Shown one piece after another: positions 1 through 9,926 of a stretch of DNA of 64,000 nucleotides. The notes below the pieces were generated by a model. It did no database searches, was not told where the DNA came from, and saw only the letters and a program-made list of their open reading frames with translations. Both the position numbers and the translations under genes were made by a program. The stretch's first letter is position 1. Every line of letters starts with the position of its first letter. Location of the stretch: contig NW_024067680.1 in NCBI RefSeq assembly GCF_009389715.1, forward strand, positions 868,001 through 932,000, read 5' to 3'. Source of the DNA: Phoenix dactylifera. Taxonomy: Eukaryota; Streptophyta; Magnoliopsida; Arecales; Arecaceae.

Positions 1-134
1 GTATGCCAACTACTATTACCTGCTAGCAGGGTCATATGCCAATAACTATTATCCATTGGCAAGGTTATATGTCAACTACTATTATCCGCTGGCATGATCG
101 TATGTCAACTATTATTACCCACTATTAGGGTCGT
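1..134. repeat. 33-bp tandem repeat, cut by the window edge
   Basis: About four copies of a 33-bp unit run from the first base. Each has a core like TATGYCAACTAYTATTA followed by a variable CCNNTNGCANGG part. The copies are diverged by a few bases each, and the array probably continues to the left of the window. No coding role is visible. Confidence 0.75.
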
Positions 135-1715
135 ATGAAACTGGATGTCGATTAATCCCACTTTCAGGGGCGATACAAAGCTATTTGAGAGTTCTGTTGT
201 CATAGACAATGAGACATTTTTTCTTAAGTTGTATTTTCTTGAATTATACATGATTAAAACACTAAATGGCTTTATAAAGTTCATAGCCCATAAATAAGTA
301 TTTAATAGTAGAATAACCATGAAATTATTCTTTTCAAAAACAAAAATACAATTTTATAAATATGGAACTCATTGTTCACAAATAGTGCTTAACGGTAAAA
401 CAATCATGGATCCATTAATTCACCATAAATCATGAGTTTCATAATATTGTATGCTTGATTTTTAATTTAAAAAAAATATGATATCATCAATATTTAACAC
501 TATTTTCATATTTTCATAATACGAGAAAATAAGTATAAATTTGAAAATTAAACATAAGGCATTAAACTTCACTAGGTGATTTAGTTAACTCTATTAAAAA
601 TATTAAAAGTGAGATTAATTTTTATTTGAATTAAAATAAATAAGAAATGAGATAGTTGGTCGGTGGCAGTATTCGGCAGTTTCGGATGGATCAGGTCTGA
701 GTGATTCGATCTTTAAACCATAAGGCATGACTTGATCGGGGCCAAGTTTAATCAACATGGCTCATTAATGAAGGTTTCAGAGACATTCAACATATGCCAT
801 TGTTTCTTCGAAGGAATTCATAAAGCACGGCTTTCACTGTTCGTTTGTTAGGCGCATAATTTTGGTAGTGTCAGCTAAAAAGTTCTCGCCTCACTGCAAA
901 AAAAAGAGGATATAGCAACAGCCACGACTGCTGGTGAAAGCACTGAAAACTGATGGAAAAACCCTTCTCAACGATTGCACTGGCTGCTACTGCGCTGCCG
1001 CCAAAAGTGCCATTGCTGTTTTTAATCCCGACAGATTATTATCATTTGTTCGTTGCATGGTGATCGGAAGGTTGGCTGGTTAATTAGTTGGGTCATCGGT
1101 TAGGTAGAAGGTTGCTATTTGGGCCTACGGGCCAATTAGTGGATGGCTTTCATTACTTATGATTGAGACCACCTCATCGTGCTAGAAGAAGGGGAGCACC
1201 AATCTAACGAACAACTTTGGAGTATAGAAGACTAGCTGCAGCACAAGGAGGATCGGATTGAATCGACTTGATCAAGTGGGGATCTGTCTAGCATTTTCGC
1301 ATGGTCCATATCCTCTTACACAATTTTGTAGATACATTGTAATTTGATGTCATGAGCTTCTTTATGTCAGTTTTGCAGGGGCGTTTTCTATATGTCCTTC
1401 CATTAACGAGCCAACAAAGTTTAATAATGCTTTTCGATATTTTGGAACCCTAGGGTCGCATTTCAGGATGCTCTGTTAGGTATTATCAGGAAGGTGGACA
1501 GGAACAATCCAGTAGACCAATTTCCTTGCGGATTCTTGTGGTGTCCATTATTGCCTCCCCTATTTCACAAGTCATTTTGTAATTATAGTCTGAGTGATGG
1601 TTATATAGGCTTGTAATCATCTGGTTTCGTTAACAAAAACTTTATTTTTATAGTTCCATAACTTCTATTGTCTTGCCTTTGCCTTATATGCAATTCCAAT
1701 TATGTCGCTGGCTCC
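135..1715. other. Intergenic spacer, no gene recognised
   Basis: AT-rich to about 640, then of mixed composition. I see no open frame with codon structure and no RNA gene. The part at about 900-1640 ends in a T/A-rich tail and could be a very old retroelement remnant, but no protein domain could be read in it. Confidence 0.5.
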
Positions 1716-1723
1716 TTGATGCA

Positions 1724-2506
1724 GGAGCAAGGCGCCCAATCCTTAGGGCGTGCGCATGAAGTTGGGTTTGATTTTTGGTTCGTTTTGTTAATTGAGTCCT
1801 TAATTAAGTTGTAGTTTGCTGAATTGAGTCTTTTAATTGAGTCCATATAATTGATTGCCAAGTGGCATCAAGGGGTCCACATCAAGTAGTGTGAAAAGAG
1901 GACTTGGTCCACTCCTACTTTAATTAGGAGTCTTACTTGGTCCCTTGGTCAAATCCTACTCTGGTTGGAAGTCCTTTAGCCCTTAGTATTTAAGTTTAGT
2001 TATAAGTCTTAATCTGAGTTTTGTCATAAATTAATTTTCTATTTTGTTCCAACGTCCCATCTATTTAAAGGATGGACGTTGAAGAATAAAAGCAGAACTA
2101 ATTTGGTTTTCAATTGCTCTTGCGATCTAGAGGCGAAAGGCTTCTTTTTCCTCCTTTGGTAAGACTCCAAGATTCCTTTCTTCCTCAGCGAAATGCCGAA
2201 AAATTCTTGAGTTTAGAATAGAGGTCAGACTCTTTTATTCAGCCCATAGTTATTTTGTTCTTCACGCAATAGCCCTAATCTTTTGATGCCCTAATCATCA
2301 CAAACTCCTTTAGGTTTCAGATCTAAATCGCAGGCCTAATCCCTTTCTTTCACGTCCTAGCCCATATTAACTTAGGATCCAAACAATTTCAGCCATCATC
2401 CACCAAAAATCCAACAACCTTCCCACCCCAACTGCGTCACTTCTTTGTACAAATGACATAGGAGCACCATGCTGGATTAACGTTGCGAAAGGTCAAACCC
2501 GTGACA
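1724..2506 (+). mobile_element. Possible old solo LTR or LTR fragment
   Basis: The block begins near a TG (about 1724) and ends near GTGACA (about 2506). It contains a TATA-like CTATTTAAAGG near 2050 followed within 40 bp by GAATAAAAGC, the usual promoter and poly(A)-signal arrangement of a plant LTR. It then has a pyrimidine-rich leader-like tract. No second copy, target duplication or internal domain is in the window, so the LTR call rests on layout only. Confidence 0.3.
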
Positions 2507-2541
2507 AATAAATAAATATGTATCTATATATGCATATGTAC

Positions 2542-2544
<3 letters not shown>

Positions 2545-2612
<68 letters not shown>
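2545..2612. repeat. (TA)n-(GA)n compound microsatellite
   Basis: An uninterrupted TA run of about 34 bp is followed directly by an uninterrupted GA run of about 34 bp. It lies about 350 bp upstream of the PPR start codon. This is simple sequence and likely to vary in length between individuals. Confidence 0.95.
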
Positions 2613-2616
<4 letters not shown>

Positions 2617-2960
2617 ATATAAAAGTTATATATTTAATATATTTATATACATGAAATACTCAAACCATACAAGACTTGGACTGGCTGGCATCAGCCTCGC
2701 CTAATTCTGAGTTTATCAAATCGAAACCCAAACTCCATTTAAATAGTGGCCCCACCCATTTACAACACAGGCTGGTTCGAGTGGACCGTTAGCAGGCCTG
2801 GCCCAAAAATGCATCACTGTCGGTCCAGTGCTCTGCTCCGAATGCCTCTAATGCCCTTTCGAAGCTCATTCCCTTGAACGGGGGAGGGAGATACCCTTCC
2901 CCTCTCTCCTCTTCCAACGGCTACTTAACTGCCAATGGCGGCTCCTTCTTCCTCGCTGTC

Positions 2961-4685
2961 ATGAGCCCCGACTTCCCCGCCCTCATCTCCCGATGCACCC
3001 ACCCCAGGCAGCTCCACCAAATCCAAGCCCACCTCACCGCCGCCGGCCTCCTTGTCTCTAGCGTCTTCCTCCACAACACCCTTATCCGCGCCCACGCCCG
3101 CACCCCCTTCCCCCACTCCTCTCTCGCCCTTTACGCCCAGCTCCTCCGCTCAGGCCTCCTCCCCGACACCCACACCTTCCCCTTCCTCCTCAAAGCCTGC
3201 TCTCTCATCCCTGCCCGCCCCCAGGGCCTCTCCGCCCACGCCCACGCCCTCAAGCTCGGCCTTGACTCCCACCTCTTCGTCAACAATGCCCTCATCCACT
3301 TCTACTCTGTCGTTGGAGCCATCGCCGATGCCCGCCGCTTGTTGGATCATGCTCGAGACGTCGACGTGGTTTCTTACAATTCGATGATAAGTGGGTATGT
3401 GAGAACTGGTGATCTAGGACGCGCCAGAAGGCTGTTTGATGGAACACCTGCAAGAAATGTGGTGACTTGGAGTGCGATGATCTCCGGTTACGCCCAAGGT
3501 GGGTGTTCGAAGGAGGCGCTGGGGCTCTTTTCGCGGATGCAAGCTGAAGGGTTTAAGCCTGATGACACGACTCTGGTTAGCGTGCTCGCTGCTTGTGCCC
3601 ATCTGGGGGCGTTGGAGCAGGGGAAGTGGGTCCATGGCTATTTGAGGAGCAACGGGATTAAGATTAGTGTGTTCCTGGGTACTTCTTTGATCGATATGTA
3701 TGCAAAGTGTGGGAAGGTGGAGTTGGGTTTGGAGGTGTTCAATGGGATGCAGGAGAAGAATTTGTTGGCTTGGACTACAATTATCACAGGTCTTGCGATG
3801 CATGGTCGGGGTTTGAAGGCACTGAAACTCTTCTCAGAGATGGAGAAGTGTGGTGTTGTGCCTGATGACATTGCATTCATAGGTGCACTATGTGCTTGCA
3901 TGCATGCAGGACTGGTTAATGAAGGCTGCAAGATCTTTGATTCGATGAGCAGGCACTACGGTATTAGGCCAAAGATTGAGCATTATGGGTGTATGGTGGA
4001 CCTCTTGGCACGTAACGGGTTACTCCATGAAGCTAGACATTTCGTGGAGAGTATGCCCATGGAACCCGATGCTCTAATCTGGGGAGCTCTGATGGCAGGG
4101 TGTAGGTTTCATAGAAGTGTGGAACTGGCTGAACATGTTGTAAAGCACTTGATTCAATTAGAGCCAGATAGTAGTGGGGTTTATGTTCTCTTGGCGAACA
4201 TTTATGCTGCTTCAGGGAGGCATGATGATGCTAGGAAGGTGAGGTTCTTGATGAAGAAGAAGGGAGTACAGAAAACCCCAGGGTGCAGTTTAATTGAGAT
4301 TGGAGGAACAGTTCACCAGTTCTTGGTAGGTGATACAACTCATCCCCAGATTAAAGATATCTTGATGAAGTGGGAAGAGATTGAGAATCGGTTAAGACTG
4401 GAGGGATATGTCCCAGACAAGAAAGAAGTGCTGCTTGACATAGATGAAGAGGACAAGGAAGATGCACTTGCTCGTCATAGCGAGAAGTTGGCAATTGCTT
4501 TTGGTTTGATTAGCACAGTGGATGGGATGGCAATTCGTGTACTAAAGAACCTTAGAGTGTGTGGCGATTGCCATCATGTCATTAAACTTATATCTAAAGT
4601 TTATGATAGAGAAATAGTTGTCAGAGATCGAACTCGTTTCCATCTTTTCAAAGGGGGTAGTTGCTCTTGTAAAGATTATTGGTGA
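2961..4685 (+). CDS. PLS-class pentatricopeptide repeat protein with DYW domain
   Basis: Intronless gene of 574 codons from ATG 2961 to TGA 4683-4685. The frame is open upstream to a TAG at 2790 but has no earlier ATG; a reading from TTG 2874 adds 29 residues that are probably not translated. The body holds tandem PPR motifs with typical signatures such as VNNALIHFY, YNSMISGYVRTG, TWSAMISGYAQGG and LIDMYAKCG. An E/E+ region follows, with the PG box at about residue 440 (PGCSLIEI). The C-terminal DYW domain is complete: HSE at 506-508, CGDC at 534-537, CSCKDYW at the very end, so the zinc and cytidine-deaminase residues are present. Proteins of this class recognise organelle transcripts base by base and catalyse or assist C-to-U RNA editing in plastids or mitochondria. 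The target site cannot be read here. The first ~400 bp are strongly C-rich at third positions and the rest is not, a GC gradient common in monocot genes. The organelle of residence is not obvious from the short N terminus. Confidence 0.93.
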   Translation: MSPDFPALISRCTHPRQLHQIQAHLTAAGLLVSSVFLHNTLIRAHARTPFPHSSLALYAQLLRSGLLPDTHTFPFLLKACSLIPARPQGLSAHAHALKLGLDSHLFVNNALIHFYSVVGAIADARRLLDHARDVDVVSYNSMISGYVRTGDLGRARRLFDGTPARNVVTWSAMISGYAQGGCSKEALGLFSRMQAEGFKPDDTTLVSVLAACAHLGALEQGKWVHGYLRSNGIKISVFLGTSLIDMYAKCGKVELGLEVFNGMQEKNLLAWTTIITGLAMHGRGLKALKLFSEMEKCGVVPDDIAFIGALCACMHAGLVNEGCKIFDSMSRHYGIRPKIEHYGCMVDLLARNGLLHEARHFVESMPMEPDALIWGALMAGCRFHRSVELAEHVVKHLIQLEPDSSGVYVLLANIYAASGRHDDARKVRFLMKKKGVQKTPGCSLIEIGGTVHQFLVGDTTHPQIKDILMKWEEIENRLRLEGYVPDKKEVLLDIDEEDKEDALARHSEKLAIAFGLISTVDGMAIRVLKNLRVCGDCHHVIKLISKVYDREIVVRDRTRFHLFKGGSCSCKDYW

Positions 4686-4989
4686 AGATAGTGTTTTCAT
4701 TGGGAAAAGTATGGTCATTTATTCCTTCCAACTCTGTTTATTGAGATTGTCTGACTTTAGTTGAAGTGGTATCAAGAGAGATTCTGATTTTTTTCCCTTT
4801 ATGATAATGGAATGTCAGATATAAGATGGGAAAAATAGTTCCAGTGCATCTCCTCATTTCCCGGAGAAGGAGCAGAAAGGGTGGGACTTCTGCTGAAAGA
4901 AAAGCAATTGAATATGACTCCAGTGTAAAGTTAAGATAATGAATATGAACATCGCTCAATTGGTAAATTATCAGATTCAGAGATAAAAG

Positions 4990-5515
4990 AAAGATGGGAG
5001 ATGCTGAGTTGCTAGGAAGCTTGCGAGCATGTAACTCTACTAGAAAAGATCATGCTGCTTGGGATATATATGAACTTGCCTTTGGCAAGATTGTCATCAA
5101 TGTGCTTGCAAACCTTGTATGGCAAATGAGCTTGCTCGAAAAGGTTGATGATTATAAAATTGTTGCAGCAATTAAATGGAAAAAAGAATTCCATATTTAT
5201 CTCAATTTGTGGTCCAGTGGAGGTTTTTAGGATATGAATGCAACAGGCTTGGGCATATATCCAGTTGTTTTCAGTTAAGTATCCAACCACATAATGAATT
5301 ATTGCTTGACATAGACAACTAGAAGCAAAATGTGGTTGGATATTGCTTTGAGAAGACAACTGCTTTTGGATTAGTTAGTACAAAGGTCAGGACAACCAAG
5401 GCTTTTGAAGTCTAAAGTGATCGCTATTATGACATTACTGTAAGATCTTATGACTGAGAAATCATTCGTAGATGTTGGATGTTTTCCTCATCTTTTATGG
5501 TGAGTAGCTCCTAAC
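4990..5515 (+). pseudogene. Decayed E/DYW-domain fragment of a second PPR gene
   Basis: About 300 bp after the intact PPR gene comes a same-strand stretch that reads like the last third of a PPR-DYW protein but is broken. The part at 4994-5160 reads like an E domain (LLGSLRAC, then an ANL..LLEKVDDY-like segment). The segment around 5303 keeps TGCTTGACATAGA, which is also in the intact gene at about 4430-4445. The part at 5346-5385 parallels the intact HSEKLAIAFGLIST codons, and 5410-5505 parallels the DREIVVRD..RFHLF end. Stops and small indels interrupt all frames. It is diverged from the intact gene, so it is more likely the relic of a separate tandem paralogue than a recent copy. Confidence 0.6.
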
Positions 5516-7514
5516 TCATGGATATTTGTTGGGAAGATGACTTCCTCAAGAATTTCTGAATTCAATGTGCGAAATATAATTATGAGCCACTCCTTATTGT
5601 TTTCGTGAATATTATATGACAAAATGCATTGGACCAAATCTCATTGACGGGAAAGCCAGGCAAGGTGCCTTGTCTCAGTGAAGATTTGATCAAGGGACTA
5701 AATAATCCCTGGTTCACAGCATAATATAAGAACAATGAACATTCACAAGTCTTTAAGAAGTCAGCATTTCATTCTCTGGTGCAACTGAATAATGAAATGG
5801 TACAGGTCATAAGAAGCTATTGTTCTTCCCAATTATGTAAAGAGCTGGCATTGCAAGAACTTGGCATCTGCTTTTCAATAGGCCAACTTGCATGTAGCCA
5901 CAATAACTTGTGTTGCTAAAGTCTTGTACAAGGATCTATTGTTTCATCATTAACATCAGAAAGCTTGACATCAAGGTATCATTTGTAGAAATTGGATGCA
6001 TTTCCATCATTTTCTTCAGAGAATTTGATCTGAAAATATATAGTATTAAATTGGTGTTGGCATAGCATTTTTAGCACATCATAGCATTACAAAAATTTTA
6101 CTAATTCAAATTCCATAGTTTATGGAATACAGGCCCTTTCGGAGTGATTTGAAGTGTTGCAGATTTTCTATCAATAAAATGAAGCTTACCTATCAAAACG
6201 TGATTTTTATTCATATTGGTCAGACTGAGACAAGGATGGTATAATTTACCTGTAAAATTGGAATGAAAAATTATGATTCAAGAATGATTTCTCGGTCATA
6301 AAATCTTGGTCTGAACAAGCCATGATAGGACCTCGAACCACTTCGTCCAATCATTTACCTCGACAGTAATGACTGCTTGTAATAAGTCAGGGCAGCAGAC
6401 AATATCTGAATGGAACTCTCGGTCTGTCCTCGAGGAATTTTTTTTTAATGACATGGTGGACATTTAAAATGAAATCTGGGAAGAATATTGACACAATCTT
6501 GGCTTACAAGCAAGAGCCTGAAATTTGATTCTCATAGACCTCTGCAGCGATGCAAACAATGTAGAGTTTAGAGAAGCAACTTCCCATCAAACTCATAGAT
6601 CTGATTATTAATGCGAGCTTGGGGCACTCCAAGGCTCATCATTGATTTACTTGATTTTCTATTCCTCGTGAATTAGTAAGCTTGAGTCTTGCATCTAAAC
6701 CGAGAGAGGTTCTTAAGAATCCTTGAGAGATCAAAGGGTAATCACTTTAAGAATGTAATAAATGATGCTATTTTCATTACATTCTCTTAGGAAAGCTAGA
6801 TACATAACAAAAATGAAATCATACTACCTCTCATGATGGCGTTTCGGTGCGCTCACTGATCGATCCAAAATCGTAAAACCAGCTCCAATCCAAGAGAGGA
6901 GATTTCACGAACAAAATTAATCATTGCCTCTCAAAAGAAAGCTATTTATCTTTCTTTCTGATTGGGATATCAAAGACATGATTGAGTGCAGTGCTGGTGA
7001 ATTCCTCAAACCTTTGGTGCGATGGATCGCCCAACAGGATGCAGAGTTTCATCAACGCTGCACTCAATGATGCTTTTGATCTCAAACTCCCATGCTTCAT
7101 CCCCTTCCCATTCTTCCTATATATATTTGACAGCCTCATCTTGGAATCTTGACTCTTAGAGGCATGGGAAGTACTTTAACTTAAATCTTGCTTGTACCGC
7201 ACATCGATAAACAGCCGTTCCCATTTGTACTGCTTGCTATTGCTTTCTTTAATGCAATTTGGAATGTACGACATAACAAACTCTGTTTAAATGTCTACAT
7301 CCCATTTTTCTTTTAAGAGAGAGAGAGAGAGAATCCATATTACATGGTTTAGATTTCTGAAGATATTAAACGTTATTAATAGCTGGACTACTGTACCCGT
7401 CCAATGAATTGGGGTAGTACAAGAATGTACTGCACTAGTTACCATGTCAATTATTATAAAAAGGTTAGAACTTGGAATCATGATCCCGTAGAGTGAACTT
7501 GGACCATTTGATAG
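5516..7514. other. Intergenic spacer, no gene recognised
   Basis: Mixed AT-rich DNA with a short GA run near 7316-7332. A minus-strand open frame at 6942-7139 (65 codons) shows no recognisable domain, and no flanking exons were found. No RNA gene or transposon boundary is clear. Confidence 0.5.
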
Positions 7515-7799
7515 TGTTGCAGGTTTTCACCCGGCAACAGTCCGCACACCAGCCGAGCAGGAAAAGCGACTGCATCCTCACCGAGATATTGTCTGCTCTG
7601 GGGATCGGAGATCGTCGACTGCTCCTAGAGGTCCACCCTCTAGTGGCGCCCCGGGTGGAACCACCTTTTCCACCCCTCACAGTTTTGCCCCCAAAAGGCG
7701 CCTCGATGAGAAGAGATTATTGAGCCCCCCATTTAAGGCACAGACCTTTCCGCTGATTAGCCGATGTGGGACTAAAGTTCGGAACCCCATCCCACAACA
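7515..7799 (-). repeat. TRIM LTR copy 1
   Basis: TGTTG...CAACA, 285 bp. On the minus strand it carries GTCCCACATCG at 7772-7762 and a TATA-like CTTAAAT at 7737-7731, 24 bp apart. It has several single-base differences from copies 2 and 3, so the three LTRs are not freshly duplicated. Confidence 0.8.
7731..7772 (-). promoter_or_regulatory. snRNA-type USE plus TATA-like motif in the TRIM LTR
   Basis: On the minus strand AGTCCCACATCG matches the plant Upstream Sequence Element (RTCCCACATCG) of U-snRNA and 7SL genes. A TATA-like CTTAAAT follows after 24 bp. In plants the short USE-TATA spacing goes with RNA polymerase III and the longer one with polymerase II, so the spacing here looks like the polymerase III type. 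The same pair recurs in the other two LTRs. Function is inferred from motif and spacing only; the TATA motif is weak. Confidence 0.45.
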
Positions 7800-7856
7800 C
7801 AGCCCCCCCAAGCGGGAAGGTCTGTACGTGGCCGGGGCCCTTCCTCTAGCGCCATC

Positions 7857-8142
7857 TGTTGCGGTGTTTTCACCCGGCAACAGTCCGCACACCAGCCGAG
7901 CAGGGAAAGCGACTGCGTCCTCAACGAGGTATTGTCCGCTCCGGGGATCGGAGATCGTCGACCGCTCCCGGGGGTCCACCCTCTGGTGGCGCCCCGGGTG
8001 GAACCACCCTTTCCATCCCTCACGGTTTTGCCCCCAAAAGGCGCCTCGATGAGAAGAGGTTATTGAGCCCCCCATTTAAGGCGCAGACCTTTCCGCTGAT
8101 TAGCCGATGTGGGACTAAAGTTCGGAACCCCATCCCACAACA
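7857..8142 (-). repeat. TRIM LTR copy 2
   Basis: TGTTG...CAACA, 286 bp, the middle LTR, shared by the two internal domains. The promoter-like motif pair is kept, with GTCCCACATCG at 8115-8105. Confidence 0.8.
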
Positions 8143-8199
8143 CAGCCCCCCCAAGCGGGAAGGTCTGTGCGTGGCCGGGGCCCTTCCTCTAGCGCCATC

Positions 8200-8486
8200 T
8201 GTTGCGGGGTTTTTACCCCAGCAACAGTCCGCACACCAGCCGAGCAGGGAAAGCGACTGCGTCCTCACCGAGGTATTGTCCGCTCTAGGGATCGGGGATC
8301 ATCGACCGCTCCCGGGGGTCCACCCTCTGGTGGCGCCCCGGGTGGAACCACCCTTTCCACCCCTCACGGTTTTGCCCCCAAAAGGCGCCTCGATGAGAAG
8401 AGGTTATTGAGCCCCCCATTTAAGGCACAGACCTTTCCGCTGATTAGCCGATGTGGGACTAAAGTTCGGAACCCCATCCCACAACA
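8200..8486 (-). repeat. TRIM LTR copy 3
   Basis: TGTTG...CAACA, 287 bp. The USE-like motif is at 8459-8449. It borders the right half of the near-perfect target duplication. Confidence 0.8.
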
Positions 8487-8491
8487 GATAA

Positions 8492-9133
8492 ATGTCCCCA
8501 TTTCAGATCTAAAGCTAATTTCAGAGATAAAAAGCTGGTATGATTTTACGAAAACAAGGTTTTCAAATTTCATAGGCCATCTTAATAAATCAGGGTTTGT
8601 GAATCGGAGGCAAGATGTTTCAGGTGCCAAGGCTAATGCTGAATATGAATTGCATTAGTAAAGGTCATTACTCGCTTTAAAGATGTGTTTTAGGCTTCCC
8701 ACAAAACTCATTGGGTTTCCAAGGCTTCTTTGCCGCCGATGAAGTCAGACAGAATCGTTCTACCCATCATTTTTCTCTTATTTCTAGCAAAGAAACAACC
8801 CCCGACTTTTTTCTAGTTCTTTTCTTCTATTGATATGCCTGAGATTCTGGGAGAGAGAGAATACCAAGACAGCATATGGATCGATACCAGTCCACTCAGT
8901 TTTCTGGTCCAAAACATAGAAAGCCGAATCCAACATGTAAACCTTTTATTTATGTGTGACAGTGGGAGCCCCCCACAACATCACAACAAGGAAGCCCTAA
9001 ATTATTTTCGAGAACTGAATCGAGCAAGTTACAAAAAAAAAAAAAAAAAAAAAAGGGAAACATGATATAGGATGTAGTTGTCATAAAATGAACAGCAAAA
9101 GCTAAGTACAAAAGGCCTTCCAGAGATAGTTTG
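8492..9133. other. Intergenic spacer ending in a poly(A) tract
   Basis: No gene recognised. An A-run of about 22 bp at 9031-9053 could be the tail of a retroposed sequence, but no source gene could be read upstream of it. Confidence 0.45.
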
Positions 9134-9640
9134 GATAAGGCTGGGGATGGCAATCAGGTCGGGTCGGATCAGATATGGTCATATTGGATGTGGGTCGGAT
9201 CAAAATTTCATCAGTACAAACATGACCTATTTATTAAACATGTCAAAATTTCTAATCTGAATCCAAACTGTTTATTAAATGGGTAATCCGATCCGACCCA
9301 CATGACATATTCATTAAATAGGTCAAGTCAGGTTAAACAAGTTAAACGAGTTAGACGGATTTTTAACAGATCAAATGGATTTAAACAGGCTAATCAGGCG
9401 GGTTAAACTAGTTAAAAACAAGTTAAGCAGGTTTCAAACAGGTTAAACAAGTTAAACGGATTGGGTTATGATCAAACCCAATTATTAAACGGGCCAAAGT
9501 AGGTTAAACGAGTTAAAGGTTTAAACCTGAATCCAACTTATTTAATAAATAGGTTTGGACAAATTGATCCGATCCAAATCTGTTTATGTCAAATCCAAAT
9601 CTATTTAAAGCGGGTCGTTCGCCGGTCGGGTTGACAGTGA
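9134..9640. repeat. Degenerate GGTTAAAC / GGGTCGGATC motif repeat
   Basis: The region opens with GGGGATGGCAATCAGGTC and is filled with loosely repeated short motifs (GGTTAAACAAGTTAAACGAG, GGTCGGATC, CCGATCC). This is a common kind of low-complexity non-autonomous transposon body in plants. Related GGGTCGG-type patches occur at 27,199-27,290 and about 29,605-29,735. No terminal repeats were defined here. Confidence 0.5.
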
Positions 9641-9643
9641 GTT

Positions 9644-9905
9644 ATAAATTGTCATCTATAATAAAACATGAAGATAAACTATACAAATTCCATTTACAAA
9701 ATCATATGGTCAGCATTGTTGTAAATAAAAAAGGAAAAAATGATGATACATGTACAATTTATAAACATGGTTTGATAAATTACCACCTATAATGACACAT
9801 GAAGATAAACTATACAAATTCCATTTACAAAATGATATGGTCGGCATTGTTGTAAATGAAAATGGAAAAAATGATGATACATGTACAATTTATAAACATG
9901 GTTTG
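9644..9905. repeat. 131-bp tandem duplication
   Basis: Two adjacent copies, 9644-9774 and 9775-9905, share nearly all bases (for example CATGAAGATAAACTATACAA in both). The duplication is recent relative to the surrounding diverged repeats. Confidence 0.9.
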
Positions 9906-9926
9906 ATCATATAGTTCCTGTACATC

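Larger units (their letters stand above)
7515..8486 (-). mobile_element. TRIM-like LTR element: three LTRs and two 57-bp internal domains
   Basis: A 972-bp GC-rich insertion in AT-rich DNA. It is built as LTR (7515-7799, 285 bp), internal (7800-7856, 57 bp), LTR (7857-8142, 286 bp), internal (8143-8199, 57 bp), LTR (8200-8486, 287 bp). Every LTR starts TGTTG and ends CAACA. The flanks read GATAG (7510-7514) and GATAA (8487-8491), a 4-of-5 target duplication. Read on the minus strand, each internal segment starts GATGGCGCTAGAGG, in the place of a primer-binding site, and ends in a G-rich tract (TTGGGGGGGCTG) in the place of a polypurine tract. It has no coding capacity, so it would depend on an autonomous partner. 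Terminal-repeat retrotransposons in miniature are known to form such tandem LTR arrays by recombination or template switching; which process acted here is inference. Confidence 0.78.

Noticed and set aside
2874..2960. N-terminal extension of the PPR protein starting at TTG
   Set aside because: The frame begins at TTG, not ATG; the first ATG is at 2961 and plant nuclear genes rarely start at TTG.
7762..7772. A real U-snRNA or 7SL gene next to the USE motif
   Set aside because: The downstream sequence shows no snRNA or 7SL core, and the motif recurs identically in each LTR.
7859..8658. Long plus-strand open frames across the TRIM region
   Set aside because: They repeat with the 343-bp unit and arise from GC-rich LTR sequence; no protein domain and the frames cross LTR borders.
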